From the NCBI GenBank assembly GCA_022360105.1, contig JAKSDL010000730.1, positions 1 through 45,606 of the forward strand: a stretch of DNA of 45,606 bases, in the 5' to 3' direction. Position numbers and translations under genes: made by a program. Of this stretch, positions 17,996 through 26,684 are shown piece by piece. How positions within the stretch are numbered: the stretch's first letter is position 1; every line of letters starts with the position of its first letter. Below the pieces are notes generated by a model. It did no database searches, had not been told where the DNA came from, and saw nothing but the letters and a program-made list of their open reading frames with translations. The stretch comes from Pseudomonadota bacterium (lineage in GTDB: Bacteria > SAR324 > XYD2-FULL-50-16 > JAHJRI01).

Positions 17996-19864
17996 CTAGA
18001 TCCAGTCCAATCCTAATTCCAAAAGTTTTTCTTTTGTGGGATTTCCGGTTTGGGAATCCCACCCCATGAAACCATAATATTCCAGCAACATTTCCGGAAA
18101 TCGCTTCCGATCAACACAAGCCCCCTTACTGGGTCCATCGGGGATTGGTTCATAAAGCCGTTGCGGCAATTGGTCATCCTTGGCTGTGAATCCCCGCTTT
18201 GCATTAACCATTCGCATCATATTTATTTTTCTTTCGCCAACCTTCATGAGTTCCCAAAGAGATGTTTTCCATCCTGTCGTGAAGTTCACCAGGTTTTCCA
18301 ATTCTCGGTAATTATGGATATTTCCGGGTCCCCAAACGAACATACACAAAGTCAGCGTATCAAGTAATCCATAGTACATTTGACTGTAAGCAGTCATTCG
18401 TACTTTAGCTGTGCCATCAGACTTGGGATCGCCATCTCCAAATATTCCAAGTGCTCTGCTGTCTTCATCATCCGGATCTAAAAACCAATCATGTTCGGCA
18501 GACATATGGTCGCCTCCAATTGGGCATGCTGCATACATCAAGGCCTGACTTGGTTTCACTTGTGCCATGTGAGCCGGTAGCCCCTGTCCCTTGCAATGAA
18601 TAGCATACTGAGCAGTGTTTTTTCCCATCTTTTCAATTGCAGTAGGAAACCCATCAGCCAGGATGTCTCCAATTCCTTCTCGCCGGGCAACTCGCTCAAT
18701 CAATTCGAATAATCCCTCCGGCTGCCCGAATCGAAAATCATTTTCAACGGGAAAAGCTGAATCGATGTTTTTGCTCTCCACAGATTCAAACAAGTAACCT
18801 GCCATGGCCCCCATGGTAATCGTATCCATACCATATTCGTTGCAAAGTTCATTTGCTTTGGCCACTGCTTTAGCATCGGTGATATCCAGGTTTGATCCCA
18901 GGGTGCTTAATGTTTCAAATTCCGGTCCTCCAAGTTTGTCACTTACTTGATATGGTGTTTGAAAGCTAACTCTTTTACGGCAGGCAATGACACATCCTAC
19001 ACAAGTTGTTTTACCGGCTCCGATTTCCTTTTCATAAGTCTCTCCATCCAGATTATTGTGATGCTCATGAAATCCACTTTTATAGTTAAATGAAGCTAGA
19101 TTACCTCCGTTTGCCTGAATAGAGACCACACCAGGCGTTCCGTAATTTTTGAGAATTCCGGGAAATCCAGCCGTTTTGAGTCTTTCTTTTGCAGTGCGGT
19201 TAAATTCCTTCAACCCTTCAGGGTCATGGAAATCGACTGGTTCTTTACTGCTGACAATAACGGCTCGAAGGTTCTTGCTCCCTAACACTGCCCCCAATCC
19301 GGTGCGACCGACCACGTTGTTACGATCCACCATCAGCGAAGCAAAACGAACCCTGTTTTCCCCCGCTTTACCGCATTGAATGACACTAAATTTTGTCTTC
19401 TCAAGGGAGTCTTTAAAATATTCGTAAACCTCACTGACTTTTTTTTGTTTTAACTGGATAGCCTTTCTTATTTCTACAGTTTCATTACTGACAAACACAT
19501 AAGACAGGTCAGGTGCTTTGCCATAAATGACAATTGCATCATATCCTGCCCGTTTTATCATCGGTCCAATACTACCTCCGGCCTGGCCCTCTCCAACGGC
19601 TCCTGTCAAAGGAGAAAGGGCAACAACGCTGCATCTGCTGACTCCGGAAACGTTGCATCCTGTGGCAATACTTGGAGCGATGGTTAAGACGTTTTCAGGC
19701 TCAAGAGGTGAGGTTGCAGCATCTGTATCTTTCAAAAGGAAATATGCTCCAACGGCTCCACCGCCCATATAGGTTCTGTAAAAATCCCTGGAGAAATCCT
19801 GTTTCTCGATTTTTCCGGTAGTTAGATTTACTTTCAGTATTTTGCCAGTAAAACCTTTTGGCAT
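17996..19864 (-). CDS. Aldehyde:ferredoxin oxidoreductase family (tungstopterin enzyme)
   Basis: AOR-family enzymes oxidise aldehydes to acids with ferredoxin, using a tungsten (or molybdenum) bis-pterin and one [4Fe-4S] cluster. The N-terminal pterin domain starts KGFTGKILKVNLTTG and contains the conserved GVSRCSVVALSPLTG and GGSIGP segments. Cluster cysteines are seen as CVGCVIAC, with a distant fourth in LTLCMF. At about 622 residues it is full length. ATG at 19864 has GGGGAG 8 bases upstream; the in-frame TTG at 19879 overlaps that ribosome site and is less likely. It is the last gene of the minus-strand operon, 45 bases after the SDR gene. Substrate is unknown; neighbours suggest an aldehyde from the lyase or an amine. 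Confidence 0.93.
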   Translation of the reverse strand: MPKGFTGKILKVNLTTGKIEKQDFSRDFYRTYMGGGAVGAYFLLKDTDAATSPLEPENVLTIAPSIATGCNVSGVSRCSVVALSPLTGAVGEGQAGGSIGPMIKRAGYDAIVIYGKAPDLSYVFVSNETVEIRKAIQLKQKKVSEVYEYFKDSLEKTKFSVIQCGKAGENRVRFASLMVDRNNVVGRTGLGAVLGSKNLRAVIVSSKEPVDFHDPEGLKEFNRTAKERLKTAGFPGILKNYGTPGVVSIQANGGNLASFNYKSGFHEHHNNLDGETYEKEIGAGKTTCVGCVIACRKRVSFQTPYQVSDKLGGPEFETLSTLGSNLDITDAKAVAKANELCNEYGMDTITMGAMAGYLFESVESKNIDSAFPVENDFRFGQPEGLFELIERVARREGIGDILADGFPTAIEKMGKNTAQYAIHCKGQGLPAHMAQVKPSQALMYAACPIGGDHMSAEHDWFLDPDDEDSRALGIFGDGDPKSDGTAKVRMTAYSQMYYGLLDTLTLCMFVWGPGNIHNYRELENLVNFTTGWKTSLWELMKVGERKINMMRMVNAKRGFTAKDDQLPQRLYEPIPDGPSKGACVDRKRFPEMLLEYYGFMGWDSQTGNPTKEKLLELGLDWI

Positions 19865-19909
19865 ATTAATTCTCCCCAATGATTGATTCGCCCTGATCGG
19901 TCAAGTCAC

Positions 19910-20683
19910 CTATTCCGGTGTTACATATGCTGCTGAAATTCCCCCGTCCACAGTGAATTCTGTTCCTGTGACATAGGATGACTCATCTGAAGCCAAGTAT
20001 AATGCTGCTTGTGCCATCTCTTTTGCCTCTCCGAATCTACCCATGGGAATATGCACCAAACGACGTTGTTTTTTTTCCTCAGTATCCAAAAATTTCATTA
20101 ATAACTCCGTTTTTAAAGGTCCCGGGCATAAGGCATTGATTCGAATATTCTCTCTGGCGTGAAGCACAGCCAGCTCTCTTGTCATGGCTAACACACCACC
20201 TTTGCTTGCTGTATAGGCAATCTGGGGTGTTGCTGCTCCTAAAAGAGCAACAAACGATGCTGTATTGATAATTGATCCGCCACCTGCCCGTTTAATTGCA
20301 GGTATCCCAAACTTACAGCCTAGAAAGACTCCCTTCAGATTGATTGCCATGGTCAAATCCCACACCGATTCTTCTGTGGTGACAGCGTTGTCATCACTGC
20401 TGTGCATAATTCCGGCATTGTTGAACATTATGTGGAGATTCCCAAATTGGCTTTCGGCCTGTTCTACCATGTTTTTGCAATCATCTGCTTTGGAAACATC
20501 AGCATGAACGTAAATTGCTTCACTTCCGAATTCTTTTAACTGAGCCAGGGTTTTGTTTCCCTCTTCATCATTAACGTCGCAGGCAACAATTTTAGCGCCT
20601 TCCCCGGCAAACAAAAGAGCTGTTTCTCTGCCAATTCCACTGGCAGCCCCCGTTATTAACGCCACTTTATCTTTTAATCTCAT
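19910..20683 (-). CDS. Short-chain dehydrogenase/reductase (NAD-type)
   Basis: The 257-residue classical SDR has the nucleotide motif TGAASGIG (residues 11-18), NNAG at 88-91, catalytic Ser143 and the Tyr157-x3-Lys161 pair in YTASK. Asp36 at the end of the second strand (VACDVND) indicates preference for NAD(H) over NADP(H). Substrate cannot be read from sequence. GGGAG stands 8 bases before the ATG. It lies 19 bases after the PuuD-like gene and 45 bases before AOR, so it may interconvert an alcohol or aldehyde intermediate of the operon. Confidence 0.93.
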   Translation of the reverse strand: MRLKDKVALITGAASGIGRETALLFAGEGAKIVACDVNDEEGNKTLAQLKEFGSEAIYVHADVSKADDCKNMVEQAESQFGNLHIMFNNAGIMHSSDDNAVTTEESVWDLTMAINLKGVFLGCKFGIPAIKRAGGGSIINTASFVALLGAATPQIAYTASKGGVLAMTRELAVLHARENIRINALCPGPLKTELLMKFLDTEEKKQRRLVHIPMGRFGEAKEMAQAALYLASDESSYVTGTEFTVDGGISAAYVTPE

Positions 20684-20702
20684 TATATTCTCCCATTTAG
20701 AT

Positions 20703-21416
20703 TCATTTTCCGGCTCGCCTTACCAGATCGTCAAACAAGCTCTGTTGGACAGTGTCTTCCGCTGCCGTAATCTCCGGATGCCACTGAACAGCGACAACGT
20801 TTGGATATTTTTTGAATTCCAACGCTTCTATAATCCCATCAGGTGCGAAAGCAACAATTTCCGTTTCGGGTGGCAATTCGTTCACTGCTTGATGATGCAC
20901 AGAAGCACAGGTTATATCTCCGGATTTAAGAATTTGAGATAATCCGGAAGAATTGCCGATAGTGACCGTGTGCATTGAAGGTTTGAATTTTGGATTTCTG
21001 TGTACAATATCTGCCGGAGGACTTTCCAGTATATCATCTTTGAGCGTTCCCCCCAAAACAACGGTAAATATTTGCAATCCTCTGCAAATTGCAAGTGTCG
21101 GGATTTCCGATCCTAAAATCAGCCGGGCCAGAACCATTTCCATTGCATCTCTAGATTCATCAACCCCGTAAATGGATTGATGATGGTTTCCACCGTACAG
21201 ATCGGGTGATATGTCACCTCCCCCGGTAAAAACAAATCCATCAAATACAGTCAATAGTTGCTCAAGATTTTCCTCGCCGGGGGGGATCAGAAGAGGGATA
21301 CCTCCTGCTCTACGAACGCAGTCTGCGTAGGTTGCAGGAATATGAAACGATCCTTTTTCGTTTTTTCCATGAGTAGTTACGCCAATTACAGGAGCTTTTT
21401 TCATCAATATGGGCAT
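20703..21416 (-). CDS. Class I glutamine-amidotransferase-like hydrolase, PuuD family (peptidase C26)
   Basis: The 237-residue protein has the catalytic triad of the gamma-glutamyl hydrolase fold: nucleophile Cys111 in AICRGLQ, His213 and Glu215 in QWHPE. The oxyanion region GFVFTGGGDISPDLY is characteristic of PuuD, which removes glutamate from gamma-glutamyl-GABA in putrescine catabolism. Its start follows the ligase stop by three bases (TAA-CGA-ATG), without its own ribosome site, so it is probably translationally coupled. A second ATG four codons in is possible. Pairing with a PuuA-like ligase supports a gamma-glutamylation and deglutamylation cycle; the actual amine is unknown. Confidence 0.9.
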   Translation of the reverse strand: MPILMKKAPVIGVTTHGKNEKGSFHIPATYADCVRRAGGIPLLIPPGEENLEQLLTVFDGFVFTGGGDISPDLYGGNHHQSIYGVDESRDAMEMVLARLILGSEIPTLAICRGLQIFTVVLGGTLKDDILESPPADIVHRNPKFKPSMHTVTIGNSSGLSQILKSGDITCASVHHQAVNELPPETEIVAFAPDGIIEALEFKKYPNVVAVQWHPEITAAEDTVQQSLFDDLVRRAGK

Positions 21417-21419
21417 TCG

Positions 21420-22799
21420 TTAAATCTGTTCAAAATATCGTTTTCGTTCCCAGTCGGTTACGGCATTGTTATACAGTTCAATCTCTTTTTGGAAGAAATG
21501 TTGGTAGTGTTCTTGAACATCATCTCCAAATGACTCCTTAACAAATGAACTACTCTTGAAGATTTCCAATGCATCCTGCAAAGTGGCTGGAACTAGGGGT
21601 AAGTGTTCTGCCGCATAAATATCCCCAGCGTAAACCCGGGGAGGTTCAATTTGGTCTTGAATTCCCCGCAGACCGGATGCCAGAGAAGCGGCAAAAGCCA
21701 GGTATGGGTTGCAGTCTGCGCCCGGAATGCGACATTCAATGCGCAAGCTTTGACCGCTTCCTACAACGCGAAATCCTGCTGTTCGATTATCATAACTCCA
21801 AACAACACGTGTCGGAGCCCAGGAGGCAGACTGATATCGTTTGTAGGAATTGATCGTTGGAGCATAAAAGACCATCACATCGGGCAAAAAATGCATCCAT
21901 CCTCCTAAAAACCATCGAAACAAAGGAGAGCATTTGATTCCTTCCAAATCTTCATTACCCAGAAAGGCATTATCTTGATCTTTAAAAAGACTGATGTGTA
22001 TATGGCAGCTGGAACCGGAATCATCCATGGTATGTTTTGCCATAAAGGTAACCGATACGTCTTTCTGGTCCGCAACCTCTTTTAAACACTGCTTAAATAC
22101 TACATGCCTGTCTGCCATGGTTAAGATATCGGAATACCTTACATTCAACTCATGCTGACCTACTCCGGCCTCGCCTTTTGTATTCTCAACAGGTACCCCG
22201 GAATCCCTTAAATGTCTACGTGCGGCTCCATGGAAAAATTCACCTCTGGCTCCTTGCAGGGTATGATAATCCTCTATGTGCCAACCCACTGGTTTTAAGT
22301 TAACATAATGATCGGCAAAGGCTTCTTTGTAGGAATTTTCAAATAAATAGTATTCCAACTCAGACGCGGCCATCACGGAAAACCCATCAGCTTCTGCCTG
22401 TTCAACCTGCCTGGAAAGAATTGTCCTGGGTGCTTGTTGGACAGGGGAATGATCAGTGTTGTTTTTCAGATCACACTGAATCATTGCGGTCTTTTCCAAC
22501 CAACTTGCCAAACGCAGGGTTGAAAGATCAGGAACCATGTGAAAATCACCATATCCCTGTTCCCAGTTAGCATATTTGTAGCCTTCAATTACCTGCATTT
22601 CAATATCGACTGTCAGCAAATAAGTGCATCCATGAGTGCCGTCTTCTGCAATCGACTCGATAAAAAAATCCACATCAAATCGCTTTCCCATAAGGCGGCC
22701 ATAATGATCGGTAAAGACAACCAAAACAGTATCAATGGTTCCGTCATTCGCCAGTTGAGTCAGATCTTTCAGATTTAACATGCCTCTAACGTTACTCAT
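21420..22799 (-). CDS. Glutamine-synthetase-fold gamma-glutamyl-amine ligase (PuuA-like)
   Basis: The 459-residue protein has glutamine-synthetase catalytic motifs: SELEYYLF and GEAGVGQHELN with metal and glutamate-binding acids, CHIHIS with the nucleotide-site histidine, NSYKRY, and RIECRIPGADCNPYLAFAA. The last motif and its partner PuuD-like gene match the GlnA-like/PuuA group that joins glutamate to putrescine, ethanolamine or other amines, not ammonia. ATG at 22799 has AAAAGGG just upstream and starts MSNVRGML; a TTG-type start 12 codons earlier overlaps that site and is disfavoured. It follows the lyase gene by 119 bases and overlaps operonically with the PuuD-like gene. Confidence 0.9.
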   Translation of the reverse strand: MSNVRGMLNLKDLTQLANDGTIDTVLVVFTDHYGRLMGKRFDVDFFIESIAEDGTHGCTYLLTVDIEMQVIEGYKYANWEQGYGDFHMVPDLSTLRLASWLEKTAMIQCDLKNNTDHSPVQQAPRTILSRQVEQAEADGFSVMAASELEYYLFENSYKEAFADHYVNLKPVGWHIEDYHTLQGARGEFFHGAARRHLRDSGVPVENTKGEAGVGQHELNVRYSDILTMADRHVVFKQCLKEVADQKDVSVTFMAKHTMDDSGSSCHIHISLFKDQDNAFLGNEDLEGIKCSPLFRWFLGGWMHFLPDVMVFYAPTINSYKRYQSASWAPTRVVWSYDNRTAGFRVVGSGQSLRIECRIPGADCNPYLAFAASLASGLRGIQDQIEPPRVYAGDIYAAEHLPLVPATLQDALEIFKSSSFVKESFGDDVQEHYQHFFQKEIELYNNAVTDWERKRYFEQI

Positions 22800-22918
22800 T
22801 TTTGACCCTTTTTTGATGATCTTACGGATAAACAACAGCTAGCACCCTTGCGCACAGCCTATCTCTGATTGAATAATACCTTCTTTCTGATACTTTCTAC
22901 ATGAGGAAAGCATTTGCT

Positions 22919-24448
22919 TCAAGGAGTATAAAGCATATCCAGGTACCGATCAAAAAAATCTTCAGCAATATCTTTGGCTGGTAAACTGGTTACCATTCCA
23001 TATACAGGGGCCATACTACCTTTAAATTCCGGATTTTTCTTTACATACTTTACCGCCGCTTTCAAATCCTTAATAAATCGTTCCGCTACTCCTGGTTGAG
23101 TATGACGCATAGTTATGCAGATATGGACACAGGATGGATTTTGTAACCCGTTCAGATTCCATTTTTTCTCTGTCATGAAATCCATTATTTTGTAGATGTT
23201 CAAATGGTCAGAAGCGAAAGCGATTACCCAAAGAGGATCACCCATCAGTTTTAATTCGTCTATTTCCCGAATTCCGGATTTGATTATTTCTGCAGATTCC
23301 ATAATGCGTTTGGTAGCATCCAGATATCCCTGCTCTCCGATAGAAAGCATAGCAGCCCAGCAAGCACTGCTAAGGGCTCCAGGTCGACTGCCGGCAAAAG
23401 TAGGAGAAAAGTAAAGGCCACCGGTCCAGTCGGCTGTTTTATAGTATTGAAAATGTTGCAACTCCTTGCCTCTATACAGTACCACTGAAGTTCCCTTAGA
23501 TGCGTATCCATACTTATGGGTATCCGCCGACATGGATGTTACTCCTGGCAGTCTGAAATCAAAACGTGGCACCGGATAACCTAGTTTTTCCGCCCATGGC
23601 AATATAAACCCTCCCAGGCAAGCGTCAGTGTGAAACCCGATATCATGCTCTCTGGCTACTTCCGAAAGCTCTTCTATGGGATCGATGATACCATGCGGGA
23701 AGCCGGGCGCTGAACCTATAATCACAATCGTATTATCATTGATTGCCTTTCTCACTGCCGAAACATCTGCTTTAAATACCTTGTCAACAGGAACATGCCT
23801 CATCTTGATTTTGAAATATTGTGAAGCCTTATCAAAGGCGGCATGTGCCGTAACAGGAACGATCATTTCAGGGTTGGTGATTTTTTTTGTTTTCTCAGCT
23901 CTGTCCCTATAAGCTTTCATGGCAAGCAATATGCTCTCTGTCCCTCCTGATGTGACAGTACCGAAAATCGAATCATCTGTTTTTTCGGCATTCATCATAT
24001 TGGCTGTCATTGAAACAATCTCAGCCTCATATTTCGTGACACTGGGCCATAGATCCGAATGAAGAGGATTGGTTTGGGAATGAAGAGCATAGACACTATT
24101 AAGGAATTCAATGTGTTCCTTATCTCCATGATAAACAGCTCCCGAAACGAACCCATCCTCCCAGCGATCGTCTTCATGTTTTCGCATCTTTTCCATTTCT
24201 TTTAAGATTTCGTCTCTTGCTTTTCCGTTTGTCGGTAGCTTGGTATTTGTTTCAAAATTGTCTTTATACGGTCTGATTGACTTGTATAGATCGTCCATAA
24301 TACCATCGATCCCTTTTTTTATTTTTTTTTGGACAAACGGCACTGATTGTATACTTTTGAAAACGCGATTTGAAAAAGGCAAGCCTTTAAACACCCTAAG
24401 ACTGCCAGACTTGATTTTGGATTTAATTCGAAACCATATTCCGGACAT
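22919..24448 (-). CDS. Sphingosine-1-phosphate-lyase-like PLP enzyme
   Basis: The 509-residue fold-type I PLP enzyme resembles eukaryotic S1P lyase along its length more than bacterial glutamate decarboxylases. Shared signatures include SGAVYHGD, TNPLHSDLWP, TVTSGGTESILLA, HAAFDKASQYF, DACLGGF, SADTHKYGYASKGTS and FAGSRPG. Lys312 in THKYG is the predicted Schiff-base lysine, His202 the ring-stacking residue and Asp275 the pyridine-nitrogen partner. S1P lyase cuts phosphorylated sphingoid bases into a long-chain aldehyde and phosphoethanolamine. The basic N-terminal 45 residues may associate with membrane; no clear transmembrane helix is seen. GGGGAGG lies just upstream of ATG. It is the first gene of the operon. 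Substrate identity is inference. Confidence 0.88.
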   Translation of the reverse strand: MSGIWFRIKSKIKSGSLRVFKGLPFSNRVFKSIQSVPFVQKKIKKGIDGIMDDLYKSIRPYKDNFETNTKLPTNGKARDEILKEMEKMRKHEDDRWEDGFVSGAVYHGDKEHIEFLNSVYALHSQTNPLHSDLWPSVTKYEAEIVSMTANMMNAEKTDDSIFGTVTSGGTESILLAMKAYRDRAEKTKKITNPEMIVPVTAHAAFDKASQYFKIKMRHVPVDKVFKADVSAVRKAINDNTIVIIGSAPGFPHGIIDPIEELSEVAREHDIGFHTDACLGGFILPWAEKLGYPVPRFDFRLPGVTSMSADTHKYGYASKGTSVVLYRGKELQHFQYYKTADWTGGLYFSPTFAGSRPGALSSACWAAMLSIGEQGYLDATKRIMESAEIIKSGIREIDELKLMGDPLWVIAFASDHLNIYKIMDFMTEKKWNLNGLQNPSCVHICITMRHTQPGVAERFIKDLKAAVKYVKKNPEFKGSMAPVYGMVTSLPAKDIAEDFFDRYLDMLYTP

Positions 24449-25028
24449 CTATCCTCCCCTTCATTTTTTCAGAGTTAACAAAATCCAATGTATAATTTGA
24501 TAATCTGCTCCCTGTTATTAGCAAAACGCCAACTCAGCTGGATGTCAAGCGGCTTTGAAACAGCAATTTGCAAGACTGGCAAGCTGCCGGTCTCCCCAGA
24601 AAGATGATAAACCATATAAATATTCTTTTTGCAGCAACTTTGAAACCGTGTGCATGCGCCAGCTATTTTGTTTAGTCTTCTTGTAACGAATGCTAAAAAC
24701 TCAAAACAGAACATTTAGCCAGGATTTAGCCCCTTTTTATTTGAGAAGAGACTATTTCAATACGATTGTAATCGAATTTATACTCTATAGGATTAAGGTT
24801 TTGCAAATTCGAATCTTAGCACGCAAAAGATTCAAACATTCTGATTCAAAAAATACAAATTGAACCAAAAACCCGGCTCCTCCATGAAATGAACGTAAGA
24901 CATGATTATTTAGATGGGAACACCGAGAATCAACTCTTTTGCGGTTTTTCAAATTGACATCATTCTCGGTGATTGCCAGCTGATAAAAAATTGTGGCAGG
25001 AATGCTGATACTTATTTGATCTTCTGGA
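24449..25028. other. Intergenic region upstream of the S1P-lyase operon
   Basis: These 580 bases contain no supported gene. The region should hold the operon promoter. It has ATTTAGCC twice, 11 bases apart (24713-24720 and 24724-24731), a CGATT-GT-AATCG dyad at 24763-24774, GATTCAAA twice (24829-24836 and 24843-24850) and a longer inverted repeat at 24921-24971. The helical spacing of the first pair is compatible with a regulator site. Confidence 0.45.
24921..24971. repeat. Perfect 10-base inverted repeat, 31-base spacer
   Basis: CACCGAGAAT at 24921-24930 and ATTCTCGGTG at 24962-24971 are exact complements. It lies about 57 bases beyond the stop of the repeat-protein gene on the minus strand. 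No U-run follows, so it is not a typical terminator. Confidence 0.55.
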
Positions 25029-25763
25029 TCATAGCTTTCTCATACCTTTGATATAAGTACTCATTATCCTTTTTAGCTCATCGAGTTGAATATCGCTAAG
25101 TCCTTCCAATTCGCTCATCACTGCAGACTGTTTTTCCTTTAGCAACGTGTTTTGGGTTTTCATAGCTTCGATTGTGACTTTTTGGGCTTCAATCGTAGCA
25201 AGTAGAGCTTTTACCAATTCCTTTTCATTGTCCTGGTTTGCCATTTTAACCTTCGGCTTTCTTCCCGGTTTTCCTTGTTTGGTTGATTTGGGTCTGCCAG
25301 GTTTCGCTTTTTCTTGAGAACCCTTTTTCCATTGTGAATGATACGCACTTACAGAGGAGGGTTTAATATGGGACAATGCGTTTTTGAGTTCACCAAAAGT
25401 GGCTTTTGGATTATCTTTTAGGAAATTATACACTTGATCTTTTATACTCACTTTCTTCCCCGGGTTTGATTTTTGTTTTTTCCATTGATAACGGTAATTG
25501 CTGATAGAGACAGTATTAGCCTGCGGAAAGGCCTTTTTTAGATCTTTAAGACTGGCTTGAGGGTTTTTATCAAAGAAGCTGAAAACCTGTTTCCTCATAC
25601 TTTTCAATACACTTTCTTCTCCTATACCTTTCTGTTTTTTCCATTGACCAGAATAGTTCCAAAGCGACTTTTTACTGGCTTGCGGAAACTCGTTTCGCAG
25701 GTCTGTATTGGTTGCTTTTGGGTTTTTGTCCAAGTATTCAAGAACTTCACGTTTTAAATTCAT
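25029..25763 (-). CDS. Protein with three tandem DNA-binding-like repeats, AT-hook-like motifs and coiled coil
   Basis: I do not recognise a named family. The 244-residue basic protein has three related repeats of about 40 residues (5-45, 57-97, 108-147). Each reads as V-x3-hydrophobic, D/N-NP-x-A-(T/S), a second helix with DL/EL, and a close ending QWKK. The pattern resembles small helix-turn-helix or winged-helix units. Residues 153-171 hold two AT-hook-like cores (KPGRPK and KPGRKPK). Residues about 178-215 look like a coiled coil for oligomerisation. A strong ribosome site (AAGGAG, 6 bases from ATG) supports the start. The design suggests a DNA-bridging or nucleoid-type protein, which is inference. 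Confidence 0.8.
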   Translation of the reverse strand: MNLKREVLEYLDKNPKATNTDLRNEFPQASKKSLWNYSGQWKKQKGIGEESVLKSMRKQVFSFFDKNPQASLKDLKKAFPQANTVSISNYRYQWKKQKSNPGKKVSIKDQVYNFLKDNPKATFGELKNALSHIKPSSVSAYHSQWKKGSQEKAKPGRPKSTKQGKPGRKPKVKMANQDNEKELVKALLATIEAQKVTIEAMKTQNTLLKEKQSAVMSELEGLSDIQLDELKRIMSTYIKGMRKL

Positions 25764-25989
25764 TTATCTCTCCTTTTGTGACAGTATTGCAAGTTTAGGG
25801 TCAAGTCGTGATAAACCTAGATTTACAACATCTAAAAATGAATAAACGTCTATATAACATTTCTCCTTTATAATCTATATTCGTTGCGTTAACACTTAGA
25901 TAACCCGGAAATTACTACAAAATTATGGGTGTTACACCGTTTACCTGCACATAGGCAGGCCGGCGTGGACAATGATTTTTGATCAGGTC

Positions 25990-26370
25990 TTATCGATTAA
26001 ATAAACTCAATAAGCGAAGCTTACGCCTGAAGACAAACAGATAAACAAAAAGATTGATAACAATTACCGCAGTGCCAAGTATAATCTGAATCTCGCGGGT
26101 CAATCCTGATGGATACAAGATTGGCAATATATAGTTTTCGATAAAACCACCTTCATATACTGCTCTACCTGCGCTGTACCGAAAGTAGTTTTCAAGAGGA
26201 GTCAAAGGACATATCCAACCTGAAAACTCTATAAATGCACCCCAACAAGCGGCTGGGATATGAACAAAGGCTATTTTTTTGGACCACAAGAGCAAAAGGC
26301 CGCCGCTAACCACAAAAACAACAAACAAGAAGTGAATTACGACAATAAAATCTGCCAGCCAAATATTCAT
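25990..26370 (-). CDS. DUF2784 family membrane protein
   Basis: The 126-residue protein has about four hydrophobic segments and matches the conserved pattern of DUF2784: LADFIVVIHFLFV at the start, HIPAACWGAFIEFSGWICPLTPLEN in the middle, GGFIENYILPILYPSGLTR and a last membrane helix with a basic tail. Function is unknown; family members are inner-membrane proteins. The start has AAGG 9 bases upstream. Downstream, at 25944-25959, there is a small CCTGC/GCAGG hairpin without a U-run. Confidence 0.88.
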   Translation of the reverse strand: MNIWLADFIVVIHFLFVVFVVSGGLLLLWSKKIAFVHIPAACWGAFIEFSGWICPLTPLENYFRYSAGRAVYEGGFIENYILPILYPSGLTREIQIILGTAVIVINLFVYLFVFRRKLRLLSLFNR

Positions 26371-26684
26371 TATCGGGCCTTATTCTTATCCTTTTAGCAG
26401 TTCATCTATGTACATGCTAAGATTCATACTCAAAAGACTTTATCACACGAGGTATGCAACTTCAAGTATAGGCTTCCATACATAGCCGTCTTAGAACTTG
26501 CTTTCTACAATGACATAGATAAGTATTTTAGTTTCAGATAGATAGAGTTATAAAAACTCTATGGCAATTCAAAAAAAGTACGGTTCGATACTCCTTTGGC
26601 ATGCTCCGGAGACACTTGGGGATATATAAAGTTGAATTTTAAAACTTGACTTGATTGAATATGTCCAAATTTTCGGAGAATGTG
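26371..26684. other. Intergenic region with hairpin
   Basis: These 314 bases hold no supported gene. The only clear structure is the hairpin at 26542-26562. Confidence 0.4.
26542..26562. repeat. Perfect 8-base hairpin
   Basis: ATAGAGTT and AACTCTAT flank a 5-base loop, 122 bases past the stop of the 109-residue gene on the minus strand. It may end that transcript, though no U-run follows. Confidence 0.45.

Noticed and set aside
19865..19879. Five-residue N-terminal extension of the AOR gene from a TTG
   Set aside because: It overlaps the GGGGAG ribosome site serving the ATG at 19864.
22919..24448. Glutamate or tyrosine decarboxylase annotation
   Set aside because: The N-terminal segment and the SGAVY, NPLHSD and SADTHKYGYASKGTS motifs match S1P lyase better than decarboxylases.
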